Numbered from the stretch's first letter, positions 15,629 through 24,988 are shown. The stretch is DNA of 64,000 nucleotides from Hydrocarboniphaga sp965279055 (GCF_965279055.1 NZ_OZ257125.1:3100001-3164000), one strand, 5' to 3'. The notes: generated by a model not told the origin, from the letters alone. A program made the numbers and translations.

Positions 15629-17350
15629 ATGGAAATCGCGAATCACCTGATCCTCGTCGCCGGCCTGCTGTTTCTCGTCAGCATTCTCGCGTCGGTGCTG
15701 TCGCCGCGCCTGGGCGTTCCGCTGCTGCTGGTGTTCCTGGTCGTCGGCATGCTCGCCGGCGAAGACGGCCCCGGCGGCATCCTGTTCCACGACTACAGCC
15801 TGTCCAACCTGGCCGGCACCGCGGCGCTGGCCGTGGTGCTGTTCGACGGTGGCATGCGCACGCGCATGACCACGTTCCGCGTCGGCCTGCAGCCGGCGGT
15901 GTCGCTGGCCACGGTCGGCGTGCTCGTCACCACCGGCGTCGTCGGCGCGTTCGCCGCCTGGGTGCTGCATCTGCCGCTGGTCGAAGGCTTTCTGATCGGC
16001 GCGATCGTCGGCTCCACCGACGCCGCCGCGGTGTTTTCGCTGCTGCACAGCAACGCCGTGCACCTGAACGAACGCGTCACCTCGGCGCTGGAAATCGAAT
16101 CCGGCACCAACGATCCGATGGCGGTGTTTTTGACCCTGGGCCTGCTGCAATACATGCAGGCACCGGCCGACTACCACTGGTACGAAGGCCTGATCTTCCT
16201 GGTCCAGCAGATGGGTCTGGGCGTGCTGATCGGCGTCTACGGCGGCCGCGCGCTGGTGTGGTCGCTGAACCGGCTGAACCTGTCGGATTCGCTGTATCCG
16301 CTGATGGCCTTGTTCAGCGGCCTGTTCATTTTTGGCCTGACCGCGAGCCTGCACGGCAGCGGCTTCCTGTCGGTGTATCTGGCCGGCGTGGTCCTCGGCA
16401 ACCGCAAAGTGCGCGCCTTCGGCAGCATCCGCCGCTTTCACGACGGCGTCGCCTGGGCCTCGCAGATCGGCATGTTCGTGATCCTCGGCCTGCTGGTGAC
16501 GCCGAGCAAGCTGCTGCCGGTGGCGATTCCGGCCCTGCTGATCAGCCTGGTGCTGATCCTGGTCGCGCGGCCGCTGGCGGTGGTGCTGGCGCTGAGCCCG
16601 TTCCGCTTTCCGCTGCGCGAGCAGGCCTACATCGCCTGGGTCGGCCTGCGCGGCTCGGTGCCGATCGTGCTGGCCACGTTCCCGTGGCTCGCCGGCATCG
16701 ACAACGCCGGCCTGGTGTTCAACGTCGCCTTCTTCATCGTGCTGGTGTCGCTGGTCGTGCAGGGCTGGAGCGTCGGCCCGATGGCCAAGCTGCTCGGCCT
16801 GCAAATGCCGGCAAGCACCGCGATGGTCCATCGCAGCGACTTCGACCTGCCCGGCACGCGCGGCTACGAAATCGTCAGCTACCTGATTGGCGAAAACAGC
16901 CCGCTGATCGGCCTCAAATCCAAGAACCTGCCGATCGAGGACACCTCGCGCATCGTCTGCATCTCACGCCGTGGCAAGGTCATCAGTTATCGCGAATGGG
17001 GCACGCTGCGCGCCGGTGACTACATCGCGATGCTGGCCTCGCAGGACGAATTGCCCAAGCTCGACGAAACCTTCCGCTCCGATCATGTGGCGCCGAAACG
17101 CGAGGCGGCGGAAGCGCGCTTCTTCGGCGAATTCCAGATCGATCTGAAAGCGCCGGCGACAGCGCTGGCGGATGCCTACGGTCTGGATCTGCCGGAGTCG
17201 GCGAAGACGCGTAACGTCGCGGAGTTCTTCAAGAGCGTGATTCCGCGGCCGGTGGTCGGCGATCGCCTGCGGCTTGGCGAGATGGAACTGGTGGTGAAGA
17301 AGATGGACGGCGAGAAGATCACCGAGATCGGCTTGCGCTTGCCGCACTGA
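15629..17350 (+). CDS. cvrA: potassium/proton antiporter CvrA (NhaP2) type
   Basis: Inner-membrane cation/H+ antiporter of the CPA1 family, 573 residues, close to E. coli CvrA (578). About 12 membrane segments occupy residues 1-390, including the transport-site region IGAIVGSTDAAAVFSLL (Asp in STDAA) and the following ALEIESGTNDPMAVFLTLG with its conserved Asp. The soluble tail contains a TrkA-C-like segment (about 400-480; LIGENSPLIGLKSKNLP) and a further CorC-like domain to the end, as in CvrA. It probably limits cytoplasmic K+ in osmotic stress. Confidence 0.92.
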   Translation: MEIANHLILVAGLLFLVSILASVLSPRLGVPLLLVFLVVGMLAGEDGPGGILFHDYSLSNLAGTAALAVVLFDGGMRTRMTTFRVGLQPAVSLATVGVLVTTGVVGAFAAWVLHLPLVEGFLIGAIVGSTDAAAVFSLLHSNAVHLNERVTSALEIESGTNDPMAVFLTLGLLQYMQAPADYHWYEGLIFLVQQMGLGVLIGVYGGRALVWSLNRLNLSDSLYPLMALFSGLFIFGLTASLHGSGFLSVYLAGVVLGNRKVRAFGSIRRFHDGVAWASQIGMFVILGLLVTPSKLLPVAIPALLISLVLILVARPLAVVLALSPFRFPLREQAYIAWVGLRGSVPIVLATFPWLAGIDNAGLVFNVAFFIVLVSLVVQGWSVGPMAKLLGLQMPASTAMVHRSDFDLPGTRGYEIVSYLIGENSPLIGLKSKNLPIEDTSRIVCISRRGKVISYREWGTLRAGDYIAMLASQDELPKLDETFRSDHVAPKREAAEARFFGEFQIDLKAPATALADAYGLDLPESAKTRNVAEFFKSVIPRPVVGDRLRLGEMELVVKKMDGEKITEIGLRLPH

Positions 17351-17429
17351 GGCGTTGCGTTGGGGCTGCCCGCTCGTGGCCTCGTGGTCACTGCCGGCGG
17401 ACCGCGGTACAGCGAAGTATCGGCACCTC

Positions 17430-17495
17430 TAGGAGCGGACCCTGTCCGCGACTGTGCCGTTGCAGTGTGAGTCGCGGACAGGGTCCGCTCCTACA
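17430..17495. repeat. REP-type palindrome pair, family B copy 2
   Basis: Inverted pair of TAGGAGCGGACCCTGTCCGC units. Here the stem is GCGGAC/GTCCGC instead of GCGGGC/GCCCGC, a compensated change that preserves pairing. It lies in the 409-base gap between cvrA and secF, which holds this and copy 3 and no recognised gene. Confidence 0.85.
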
Positions 17496-17600
17496 ACTCG
17501 AGCGCTTCGCTTTCGACGTTCAGGGCCCCTTGAGGACGCCCCGGAAAAAGTCGCGCGCAGCGGGTGGCACGGCTTTTTTGCACAGCGAAGCATCCGCACC

Positions 17601-17666
17601 TGTAGGAGCGGGCTTGCCCGCGACTGTGCATTCGAAGCCTCAGTCGCGGGCAAGCCCGCTCCTACA
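17601..17666. repeat. REP-type palindrome pair, family B copy 3
   Basis: Inverted pair of TGTAGGAGCGGGCTTGCCCG units about 105 bases after copy 2. The sequence between and around them (CAGCGAAGxATCxGCACC) is also similar in both copies, so the whole block may have been duplicated. Confidence 0.85.
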
Positions 17667-17759
17667 GGCCCAGCGTTTCGCTTTTGACTTACGGCGCTGC
17701 TGGCGTGCTTTCTCCCCGGCCGGGCACGCCAAGCCTACACAGCGACTATCGCGCTGGAC

Positions 17760-18686
17760 CTAGGGCAGCTCGTCGACCGCCTCATCCTTGGGCGGCAACA
17801 AATCTTCGCGGGAAATGCCGAGCAGAATCGCCAGGCCCGTCGAGATGTAGATCGACGAATACGTGGCGACGACGACGCCCACCATCAGCGCCACCGCAAA
17901 GCTGTGCACGCTCTGCCCGCCCATGAAGAACAGCGCGGAGAGCACCAGCAGCGTCGTCAAATGGGTGATCACCGAGCGCAGCAGCGTCTGGTTGATCGAC
18001 AGGTTCACGACTTCAAAAATATTCGCGCGCCGCTGCGACAGCAGGTTCTCGCGAACGCGGTCGTAGATGACCACCGTTTCGTTGTTCGAGTAACCGATCA
18101 GCGCCAGGATCGCCGCCAGCGTGGTCAGGTCGAACTCGGTCCAGAAGATCGACAGGAAGCCCAGCGTCATCAGCGCGTCATGCACCAGCGCCGCGACCGC
18201 GCCGACCGAGAACTTCCACTCGAAGCGGAACATGATGTACAGCGCGATGCCGATGAACGCGAAGATCAGCGCCATCGCGCCTTTCTCGGTCAGCTCGTCG
18301 CCGACCTGCGCGCCGACGAAATCGATCTTGCGCAGCTGGATATTCTCCTGCTGCGCATTGAGCGCTTCGAGGATCCGGGTACTGACCTGCGCGGTGCTGT
18401 CCTTCGACGGCGGCAGGCGGATCAGCACGTCCTGGCTGGTGCCGAAGTACTGCACGGTTTCGCGCTCGTAGCCGGCGGATTTGAGGTGCTCGCGCACCTC
18501 GTCCAGCTGCACGGTCTGCGGATAGGTCACTTCCACCAGCACGCCGCCGGTGAAATCGATGCCGAAGTTCAGGCCACGGAAGGCCAGCAACAGGATCACG
18601 GCGACGGTCAGCGCGGACGACACCCACAGGCCCGTTTTGCGTTGGGCCATGAAGTCGATATTCGGGACGCGATCGAAAAATTTCAT
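17760..18686 (-). CDS. secF: protein translocase subunit SecF
   Basis: Inner-membrane partner of SecD that uses the proton gradient to finish protein export through SecYEG. 308 residues with six membrane segments: the first (LWVSSALTVAVILLLAFRGL) is followed by NFGIDFTGGVLVEV, the P1 domain (about 60-140), then segments 2-6 including LAAILALIGYSNNETVVIYDRVREN, a SecF signature. It lies downstream of secD, with an unusually long 263-base gap. Confidence 0.96.
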   Translation of the reverse strand: MKFFDRVPNIDFMAQRKTGLWVSSALTVAVILLLAFRGLNFGIDFTGGVLVEVTYPQTVQLDEVREHLKSAGYERETVQYFGTSQDVLIRLPPSKDSTAQVSTRILEALNAQQENIQLRKIDFVGAQVGDELTEKGAMALIFAFIGIALYIMFRFEWKFSVGAVAALVHDALMTLGFLSIFWTEFDLTTLAAILALIGYSNNETVVIYDRVRENLLSQRRANIFEVVNLSINQTLLRSVITHLTTLLVLSALFFMGGQSVHSFAVALMVGVVVATYSSIYISTGLAILLGISREDLLPPKDEAVDELP

Positions 18687-18844
18687 AGTAGTTCTCCCTT
18701 AGCCCGCGTTTCTCGCAGGGAAATCGAGTGATGGCCGTTGGCGAGGACGTGCAGAGCGCCGGGCTGGAGCGAACCCCATAGCGATGCTATGGGGTGAGTG
18801 AAGCCCAAGCTCTGCGCGCCGCAGACAGGCCAGCACCGATTTAG

Positions 18845-18925
18845 CCGGAGAATCATTCGAAACGTTGTAAGTGGAGGACATTCGAAGCTCTCTGCGATAG
18901 CGATAAGGAGCGCCGGATTCTCCGG
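18845..18925. other. secD-secF intergenic inverted repeat
   Basis: CCGGAGAATC (18845-18854) pairs perfectly with GATTCTCCGG (18916-18925) across a 61-base loop that contains two direct copies of CATTCGAA. A separate small palindrome, CCCCATA-N7-TATGGGG, lies at 18774-18794. Together they fill the secD-secF gap; no gene is visible there. Confidence 0.6.
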
Positions 18926-18949
18926 CGACCTGTGAGAAGCGCGGGCTCA

Positions 18950-20812
18950 TTACCAGATCGGCAGGTCGGTCATGCGCGCCTTGCGGCCGAAGACCAGATG
19001 CGCGAGCGCGCGTGAGCCGACGATCGCGGTGAACTGCGAGGCGACGATGCCCAGCGCCAGCACGATGGCGAAGCCGCGCACCGGGCCGGCGCCGATCGCG
19101 ATCAGCACGATCGCCGCGATCAAGGTGGTCACGTTGGCGTCGGCGATGGTCAGGAAAGCGCGGTCGTAGCCGGCTTCGATCGCCTTGGCCGGGCTCATGC
19201 CGCCGCGCAATTCTTCGCGGATGCGCTCGTAGATCAGCACGTTGGCGTCGACCGCGATACCCATGGTCAGCACCAGGCCGGCGATGCCGGGCATGGACAA
19301 GGTCGCGCCGAGCAGCGACAGGCCGGTGATCAGCAGCAGCAGGTTCAGCGCCAGCGCCAGGATCGCGAAGATGCCGAACACGCGGTAGTAGACGATCATG
19401 AACGCGGCGACCAGCGCCAGACCCAGCGCCGCGGCCTGGAAGCCCTGGCGGATGTTGTCGGCGCCCAGGCTCGGGCCGACCGTGCGTTCCTCGACGATGT
19501 CCACCGGCGCGGCCAGCGCACCGGCTTTGAGCAGCAGCGACAGGTTCTGCGCTTCCTTCTGGCCCAGGCCGGTGGTCTGGAAGTTCTTGCCGAACACGCC
19601 GCGCACGGTCGCCACCGAAATGATTTCGTCGACGTTCTTATGCTCGCGGATCGCCTCGCCCTTGGCGTTGTAGCTGGTCACCACCTGGCGCTCGCGGAAC
19701 AGCACCGCCATCGGCTTGCCGACGTTGCCCGAGGTGAAGTCGAACATCTTCTTCGCGCCCTGGCCATCGAGCGTGACGCTGACCTGCGGCGTACCGCTCT
19801 GCGAATCGATGCCGGGCTGCGCATTGGTCAGCTGCGAACCGGTGACGATGATCTCTTTCTTCAGCAGGTACGGCAGGTGGCCGTCACGCGTGTAGAACAG
19901 CTCGGTGCCCGGCGGCGTGATGCCGCTGGCGGCCGCGCCGCGCGCGTCGCCGTCTTCGACCACGGCGCGATATTCCAGCGTCGCGGTCGCGCTCAGCAGC
20001 TCCTTGACGCGGGTCGGGTCCTGAACGCCCGGCAGCTGCACCAGGATGCGGTTGGCGCCCTGCTTCTGCACGATCGGTTCGGCGACGCCGAGCTGGTTGA
20101 CGCGGTTGCGCAAAGTGATCAGGTTCTGCTGCACCGCGAAGTCCTGAATGCGCTTGGCCTCGACATCGGTGATGCGCGCTTCCAGCGTCAGCGGCGAAGA
20201 CGGTGGCGACGAAAGCGCCAACTCGCGGTAGTTGCTGGAGATGTATTGTTTTGCTGCGTCGAATTTAGCCTGATCGGCGAAATCCAAGGCTACCGCGTCG
20301 CCGGCCTGGCGGCGGCCGGTGTAGCGGATGTCCTCTTTACGCAGCGTCGCCGGCAGCTCGTTGACGTAATTCTCGATCGCCTTCTTGCGCACCACGTCGA
20401 CGTCGACTTCCAGCAAAAAGTGCACGCCGCCGCGCAGGTCCAGGCCCAGGGCCATCGGCTTGGCGCCGATCGCCGCCAGCCAGGCCGGCGTGTTGGTGCT
20501 GCTGCTCAGCGCGACGGTGTAGTCATTGCCTAGCGCCTTCTTGATCTCGTCGCTGGCATGCAGCTGGGTGTCGCCGTCGGCGAAGCGCACGGTCCAGTTG
20601 GCACCGTCGGCATTGCTGGCCACCGCGCTGAGCTGCGCCTGCTTGAGCACGCTGTCGATCCGGGTGCCGATCGCGGCCGGAACCGGGTCGCCGGACTCCT
20701 GCGAAATCTGCACGGACGGGCTCTGGCCAAACAAATTCGGCAGCGCGTAAAGCGTGCTGAAAATCGTGACGACCAGCAGGGCGATGTATTTCCACGTTGC
20801 GTAAGGACGCAT
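18950..20812 (-). CDS. secD: protein translocase subunit SecD
   Basis: Partner of SecF and YajC in the Sec accessory complex. 620 residues. An N-terminal membrane segment (YIALLVVTIFSTLYALPNLF) is followed by the large periplasmic P1 region with GLDLRGGVHFLLEVDVD (about 120-136). The membrane part includes VLTMGIAVDANVLIYERIRE, the conserved Asp-containing motif. The long periplasmic part matches the usual length of about 615. A GGAG lies upstream of the ATG at 20812. Confidence 0.97.
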   Translation of the reverse strand: MRPYATWKYIALLVVTIFSTLYALPNLFGQSPSVQISQESGDPVPAAIGTRIDSVLKQAQLSAVASNADGANWTVRFADGDTQLHASDEIKKALGNDYTVALSSSTNTPAWLAAIGAKPMALGLDLRGGVHFLLEVDVDVVRKKAIENYVNELPATLRKEDIRYTGRRQAGDAVALDFADQAKFDAAKQYISSNYRELALSSPPSSPLTLEARITDVEAKRIQDFAVQQNLITLRNRVNQLGVAEPIVQKQGANRILVQLPGVQDPTRVKELLSATATLEYRAVVEDGDARGAAASGITPPGTELFYTRDGHLPYLLKKEIIVTGSQLTNAQPGIDSQSGTPQVSVTLDGQGAKKMFDFTSGNVGKPMAVLFRERQVVTSYNAKGEAIREHKNVDEIISVATVRGVFGKNFQTTGLGQKEAQNLSLLLKAGALAAPVDIVEERTVGPSLGADNIRQGFQAAALGLALVAAFMIVYYRVFGIFAILALALNLLLLITGLSLLGATLSMPGIAGLVLTMGIAVDANVLIYERIREELRGGMSPAKAIEAGYDRAFLTIADANVTTLIAAIVLIAIGAGPVRGFAIVLALGIVASQFTAIVGSRALAHLVFGRKARMTDLPIW

Positions 20813-20881
20813 GCGCTACTCCAGATAGCCGATCGCCGGCACCGCCCGGGAGGGCCGCGCCGGCGCGGTGCCGCAAACCTG

Positions 20882-21214
20882 CTACAGGGTTTTGAGGGTG
20901 CCCTTGGGCAGCACGCTGCCGACGGCCGACTTCTGCACCTTGACGTTGACGCCTTCGGCGACTTCGACGGTCAGGAAGGCTTCACCGATGCTGACCACCT
21001 TGCCGGCGAGACCGCCGGCCAGCACCACTTCGTCACCCTTGGCGATCTTTTCGATCATCTGGCGGGTTTCCTTGCTGCGCTTCATCTGCGGGCGGATCAG
21101 CAGGAAGTAGAACAGCACGAACAGGACCACGAGCGGCGCGAACTGCACCAGCGCATTGGGCTGGGCGGGAGCGGCTGCCTGCGCGAAGGCAGGGCTGAAG
21201 AAGAAGTCGAGCAT
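20882..21214 (-). CDS. yajC: preprotein translocase subunit YajC
   Basis: Small single-span accessory subunit of SecDF, about 110 residues. The membrane segment is LVQFAPLVVLFVLFYFLLI (about residues 21-39), followed by the signature RPQMKRSKETRQMIEKIAKG and a cytoplasmic domain with GDEVVLAGGLAGKVVSIGE. The start at 21214 (MLDFFFSPAFAQA) is chosen over 21247 because it matches the usual length and N-terminus. It heads yajC-secD-secF with a 69-base gap to secD. Confidence 0.96.
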   Translation of the reverse strand: MLDFFFSPAFAQAAAPAQPNALVQFAPLVVLFVLFYFLLIRPQMKRSKETRQMIEKIAKGDEVVLAGGLAGKVVSIGEAFLTVEVAEGVNVKVQKSAVGSVLPKGTLKTL

Positions 21215-21356
21215 GGGATACCAAGGATGGATGGCCGCAGGGGCCAAAAAACGAGCGGCGGATTATGCCACTCCTCCCGGCGGACGGTGTGGCGGAAGCC
21301 GTCCGGTGTATCCCCTGCCGACTTCTATGGGGCCATCCCGGGGCCACACAAGCCTT

Positions 21357-21476
21357 GTCTTGTCTCCTTCCCTCGCCTGCGGGGGAAGGCCGGGATGGGG
21401 GCGTGAAGATAAAGAGTTGCTCCGCGACGAACGCCCCCACCCTGACCCTCCCCCGCGCGCGCGGGAGGGGATCACT
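21357..21476. repeat. intergenic palindromic repeat, family D-like copy 2
   Basis: Inverted arms around CCTTCCCTCGCCTGCGGGGG and CCCTCCCCCGCGCGCGGGAG with CGAACGCCCCCACCCTGACC. It is similar in layout to the element at 15427 but diverged. It sits between the divergent yajC and rlmKL genes. Confidence 0.6.
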
Positions 21477-21508
21477 AATTTAGAGACGCGGACCGCCCAT
21501 GCGATCAT

Positions 21509-23680
21509 ATGTCCATGAGCCTTCTCTCCCTGTTTGCCACCTGCCCGCGCGGCGTCGAGCCGCTGCTGGCGGCCGAGCTGACCGCGCTCGGCGCCACCGA
21601 AGCCCGCGAACGCAAGGGCGGCATCGCCTTCAGCGGCGACCTCGAGGCCGCCTACCGCGCCTGCCTGTGGACGCGCCTGGCCAACCGCATCCTGATGCCG
21701 CTGGCGACCTTCCCGCTAACCGACGCCGATGCGCTGTACGAAGGCGCCAAGTCCATCGTCTGGCCGGACCTGTTCGCGCTGGAGAAGACCTTCGCGATCG
21801 AGGTCGCCGGCCATTCGCCGGCGGTGACCCACACCCATTACGCCGGCCTCAAGGTCAAGGACGCGATCGCCGACCGCTTCCGCGAGCGTCACGGCGAGCG
21901 GCCCAATGTCGACACCGACGCGCCCGACATCCGCATCCACGTACACCTGGAGCGCGCGCAGGCGACGCTGAGCCTGGATCTCTCCGGCGAGAGCCTGCAC
22001 AAGCGCGGCTACCGCATCACCGCCGGCGAAGCGCCGCTGAAGGAAAACCTCGCCGCGGCGATCCTGGTGCGCTCCGGCTGGGCCGGCATCGCCGCGGCCG
22101 GCGGCGCGCTGCTCGACCCGATGTGCGGCTCCGGCACCCTGCTGATCGAAGGCGCGATGATCGCGGCCGACATCGCGCCCGGCCTGAAGCGCGTCAAATA
22201 CGGGTTCGAGGCCTGGAGCGGCCACAACGCCGCGCTGTGGCAATCAATCCGCGCCGAGGCTTCGGGCCGCAAGTCGGCGGGCCTGGCCAGGCTGCCGCCC
22301 ATCGTCGGCAGCGACATCGACGACAACGTGCTGCGCTCGGCGCATCTGAACGCGGACAAGGCCGGCCTGCTCGGCCACATCCGCTTCGAGCAGCGCGACG
22401 CGCTGGAGGCACGGCCGATCGCCGCGACGGGCCTGGTCGCGACCAATCCGCCGTATGGCGAGCGCCTCGGCAGCGAGAGCGAAATCATCAAGCTGTATTC
22501 GCTGTTCGGCGCGACCCTGAAAAATTATTTCAGCGGCTGGCGCGCATCGGTGTTCACGAGTCGCCCGGATCTGAGCCCGCGCCTGGGCCTGCGTGCTTCA
22601 CAGATGCATACGCTGTTCAACGGCGCGATCGAGTGCAAGCTGCTGCAGTTCGAGATGGCCGCTCGCGCCGCGTCGGCGCCGGGTGTCGAAGCGACGCCGC
22701 TGGTGATCAGCGGCGGCGAAGACTTTGCCAACCGGCTGAAGAAAAACCTGAAGCATCTGGGCAAATGGGCCAAACGCGGCGGCATCAACAACTACCGTGT
22801 CTACGACGCCGACCTGCCCGACTACGCGCTGGCGATCGATCTGTATGAAACGCCGGAATTACAGGTGCACGTGCAGGAATACGCCGCGCCCGACACGATC
22901 GACCCGACCAAGGCGGAGCGCCGCCTGCGTGAAGCGCTGGCGCAACTGCAGTCCATCCTCGCGGTACCGGCCTCGCGCATTCACTACAAGCTGCGCAAGT
23001 CGCAGCGCGGTAGCGCGCAGTACCAGAAACAGGACGAAAGCCGCGAGTTCATGACCGTGGTCGAACACGGCTGCAAGCTGTGGGTGAACTTCGAGGATTA
23101 CCTCGATACCGGCCTGTTTCTCGATCATCGGCCGATCCGTCTGCGCATCCAGAAAGAGATCGAAGACAAGCGCTTTCTGAACCTGTTCTGCTACACCGGC
23201 AGCGCGACGGTACACGCCGCCAAGGGCGGCGCTTCGCATACGACCTCGGTAGACCTGTCGAAGACCTATCTGGATTGGGCGGATCGCAACCTGCTGCTCA
23301 ACGGCTTCGACACGCGCGGGCCGTGGAATACGCACCAGCTGATCCGCGCCGACGCGATGGCCTGGCTCGCCGAGCAGGCCGCCGACCCGCGCGCGCCGCG
23401 CTACGACCTGATCTTCTGCGATCCGCCGACGTTTTCGAACTCGAAGAAAATGGAAGGCGTGCTGGACACGCAGGCCGACCACGCCGAGATGATCCGCAAC
23501 GCGGTCGCGCTGCTGGCGCCGGCCGGCAAGCTGTACTTCTCGACCAACCGCCGCCGCTTCAAGCTCGATGAAGCCTTGACCGACGAATTCAGGATCAACG
23601 AAATCACCTCGCAGACGCTGGACGAGGACTTCAAGCGGCCTCCGCCGTCGCATCGCAGCTGGAGCATCGAGCGGCGCTGA
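21509..23680 (+). CDS. rlmL: bifunctional 23S rRNA methyltransferase RlmKL
   Basis: Fusion enzyme modifying 23S rRNA: the N-terminal half (RlmL) makes m2G2445 and the C-terminal half (RlmK) m7G2069. 723 residues. A THUMP domain occupies about residues 40-160, the first methyltransferase has LLDPMCGSGTLLIEGAMIA and the catalytic VATNPPYGERLG. The second has FLNLFCYTGSATVHAAKGGA and DLIFCDPPTFSNSKKM. The next ATG at 21515 (MSLLSLFATCPRG) may be the true start; neither has a strong ribosome binding site. Confidence 0.96.
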   Translation: MSMSLLSLFATCPRGVEPLLAAELTALGATEARERKGGIAFSGDLEAAYRACLWTRLANRILMPLATFPLTDADALYEGAKSIVWPDLFALEKTFAIEVAGHSPAVTHTHYAGLKVKDAIADRFRERHGERPNVDTDAPDIRIHVHLERAQATLSLDLSGESLHKRGYRITAGEAPLKENLAAAILVRSGWAGIAAAGGALLDPMCGSGTLLIEGAMIAADIAPGLKRVKYGFEAWSGHNAALWQSIRAEASGRKSAGLARLPPIVGSDIDDNVLRSAHLNADKAGLLGHIRFEQRDALEARPIAATGLVATNPPYGERLGSESEIIKLYSLFGATLKNYFSGWRASVFTSRPDLSPRLGLRASQMHTLFNGAIECKLLQFEMAARAASAPGVEATPLVISGGEDFANRLKKNLKHLGKWAKRGGINNYRVYDADLPDYALAIDLYETPELQVHVQEYAAPDTIDPTKAERRLREALAQLQSILAVPASRIHYKLRKSQRGSAQYQKQDESREFMTVVEHGCKLWVNFEDYLDTGLFLDHRPIRLRIQKEIEDKRFLNLFCYTGSATVHAAKGGASHTTSVDLSKTYLDWADRNLLLNGFDTRGPWNTHQLIRADAMAWLAEQAADPRAPRYDLIFCDPPTFSNSKKMEGVLDTQADHAEMIRNAVALLAPAGKLYFSTNRRRFKLDEALTDEFRINEITSQTLDEDFKRPPPSHRSWSIERR

Positions 23681-23701
23681 GACTTCATCGCGTGCGATCG
23701 G

Positions 23702-23816
23702 GTCCCTCGATACGCGGGCAAGCCCGCTACTCGGGAGGAACGGAGTTTCGTTGATGCGGACACCACAAACCCCCGTTCTTCCCGAGTAGGCTCGCTTGCG
23801 AGCCGTATCGAGGGAC
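23702..23816. repeat. BIME-like inverted repeat, family A copy 3, reversed order
   Basis: The same two units as in copies 1, 2 and 4, but in the opposite arrangement: the GTCCCTCGATACG end is outermost on both sides and the GGAACGG ends face each other. It lies after rlmKL. Confidence 0.83.
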
Positions 23817-23892
23817 ACATCGGAGCTAACGGCGAGCGTTCAGCCAGCCTGAGCAGAATGGCGTCTGAACCCTGCCCCGCGTCGAGGCGACC

Positions 23893-24060
23893 ATGTCATT
23901 TGCGATTTACCTGATCGGCTTTCTGATCTTCATCGGCGGCATCGCCTGGGGCTGCGTGCTCGCCGGCGTACCGACGATGTACATCGCCATCGGCTGCACC
24001 ATCCTGCTCGGCATCGCGCTGTTCACCGGCGCCACGCGCACGCGCAGCAAGGATCACTAG
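23893..24060 (+). CDS. small two-span membrane protein
   Basis: A 55-residue open frame: MSFAIYLIGFLIFIGGIAWG, then a short polar turn (VPTM), a second hydrophobic stretch (YIAIGCTILLGIALFTG) and a basic tail TRTRSKDH. It has GAGG before the ATG and the codon use of its neighbours. Two membrane segments with both ends probably in the cytoplasm are likely. No function is recognised. It stands alone between repeats, on the same strand as rlmKL and the UDG-like gene. Confidence 0.68.
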   Translation: MSFAIYLIGFLIFIGGIAWGCVLAGVPTMYIAIGCTILLGIALFTGATRTRSKDH

Positions 24061-24073
24061 GCCTTTTTTCGCG

Positions 24074-24100
24074 GTCATTCCCGCGAAAGCGGGAATCCAG
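24074..24100. repeat. REP-type unit, family C copy 2 (single)
   Basis: One unit, GTCATTCCCGCGAAAGCGGG followed by AATCCAG, just after the small membrane protein gene. The inverted partner seen in copies 1, 3 and 5 is absent. Confidence 0.75.
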
Positions 24101-24176
24101 GGCTGACAGCGCAGCACCGCGACGGCTGGCGCTGCCCGCCTGCGCGGCAACCACGAGGCGGGGCGCGCGGCTGCAT

Positions 24177-24182
24177 TAGAAT
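24177..24182 (+). promoter_or_regulatory. putative -10 box of leaderless UDG-like mRNA
   Basis: TAGAAT exactly 6 bases before the ATG at 24189, with no ribosome binding site in between. Confidence 0.5.
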
Positions 24183-24188
24183 CCGCCG

Positions 24189-24899
24189 ATGAGCACTGCC
24201 CTCTCGAAGTCCCAGCTGACCGCCCGCTTCCGCGAACTCGCCGCGCACACCGAGGGCATCGACGTCGAGGTCTACGCACGCTTCGGCAAGGACCCGTTCG
24301 AACCGGTGCTCGGACTCGGTCCGGACGATAGTCGCGTCGGCTTCTTCGGCCGTGATCCGGGACGCGATGAAGTGCAGCACGGCGAGCCCTTCATCGGTGC
24401 CGGCGGCCAGCTGGTGCGACGCGCGCTGTACCGCGCGCTGCACGATGGCAAGGCGCTGCCGGACTTCGACAGCTCGCGCGAAATCGGCCGCGATTTCTAC
24501 TGGGCCAATACCGTGCCGTACAAGCCGGTCGGCAACAAGGCCTGGTCGACCAAGATCAAGCAGCGCTTTCAGCCGACGATGGCGCGGTTGCTGATCCAGC
24601 ACTGGCAAGGCGAGCACATCATCACGCTGGGTCGCGAAGCATTTCTGTGGTTCGGCCTGCTGCAGTCGCGCGAAGCGCGCGACAAGCTCGACGCATTCTG
24701 GCTGAGCGAGAATCGATTCTCCGAGTCGCTGCGCATCAGCTTGCAGGCCGGTGACGATGACAACATCAGGCGCGAGTTCACGCTGCATCCGCTGCCGCAT
24801 CCTTCACCATTGAACGCGACCTGGTACGGACGTTTTCCGGGCCTGCTCGACGCGCGTCTGCAACAGCTAAACGTAAAGCCCGGCAAGCTGCGCATCTGA
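24189..24899 (+). CDS. uracil-DNA glycosylase superfamily protein
   Basis: A 236-residue protein with the fold motifs of the UDG superfamily. Motif 1 is GFFGRDPGRDE (about residues 51-61), in the place of the family 4 GExPGxxED. The central strand is YWANTVPYKPVGNK (about 103-116). Motif 2 is HPLPHPSPLN (about 199-208), similar to the HPSPL of families 1 and 2. It lacks the four cysteines of the Fe-S cluster families 4 and 5. It may excise damaged bases, but substrate and activity are uncertain. It stands alone between the small membrane protein and glgP. Confidence 0.82.
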   Translation: MSTALSKSQLTARFRELAAHTEGIDVEVYARFGKDPFEPVLGLGPDDSRVGFFGRDPGRDEVQHGEPFIGAGGQLVRRALYRALHDGKALPDFDSSREIGRDFYWANTVPYKPVGNKAWSTKIKQRFQPTMARLLIQHWQGEHIITLGREAFLWFGLLQSREARDKLDAFWLSENRFSESLRISLQAGDDDNIRREFTLHPLPHPSPLNATWYGRFPGLLDARLQQLNVKPGKLRI

Positions 24900-24988
24900 A
24901 GCAGTAGCTGCTGGCGGCTCAACGCGAGCGCGGCGCGGGGCAGGCTAAACTCCTGCATGGACGGCAATGAAAACATCAGGAGATGACG

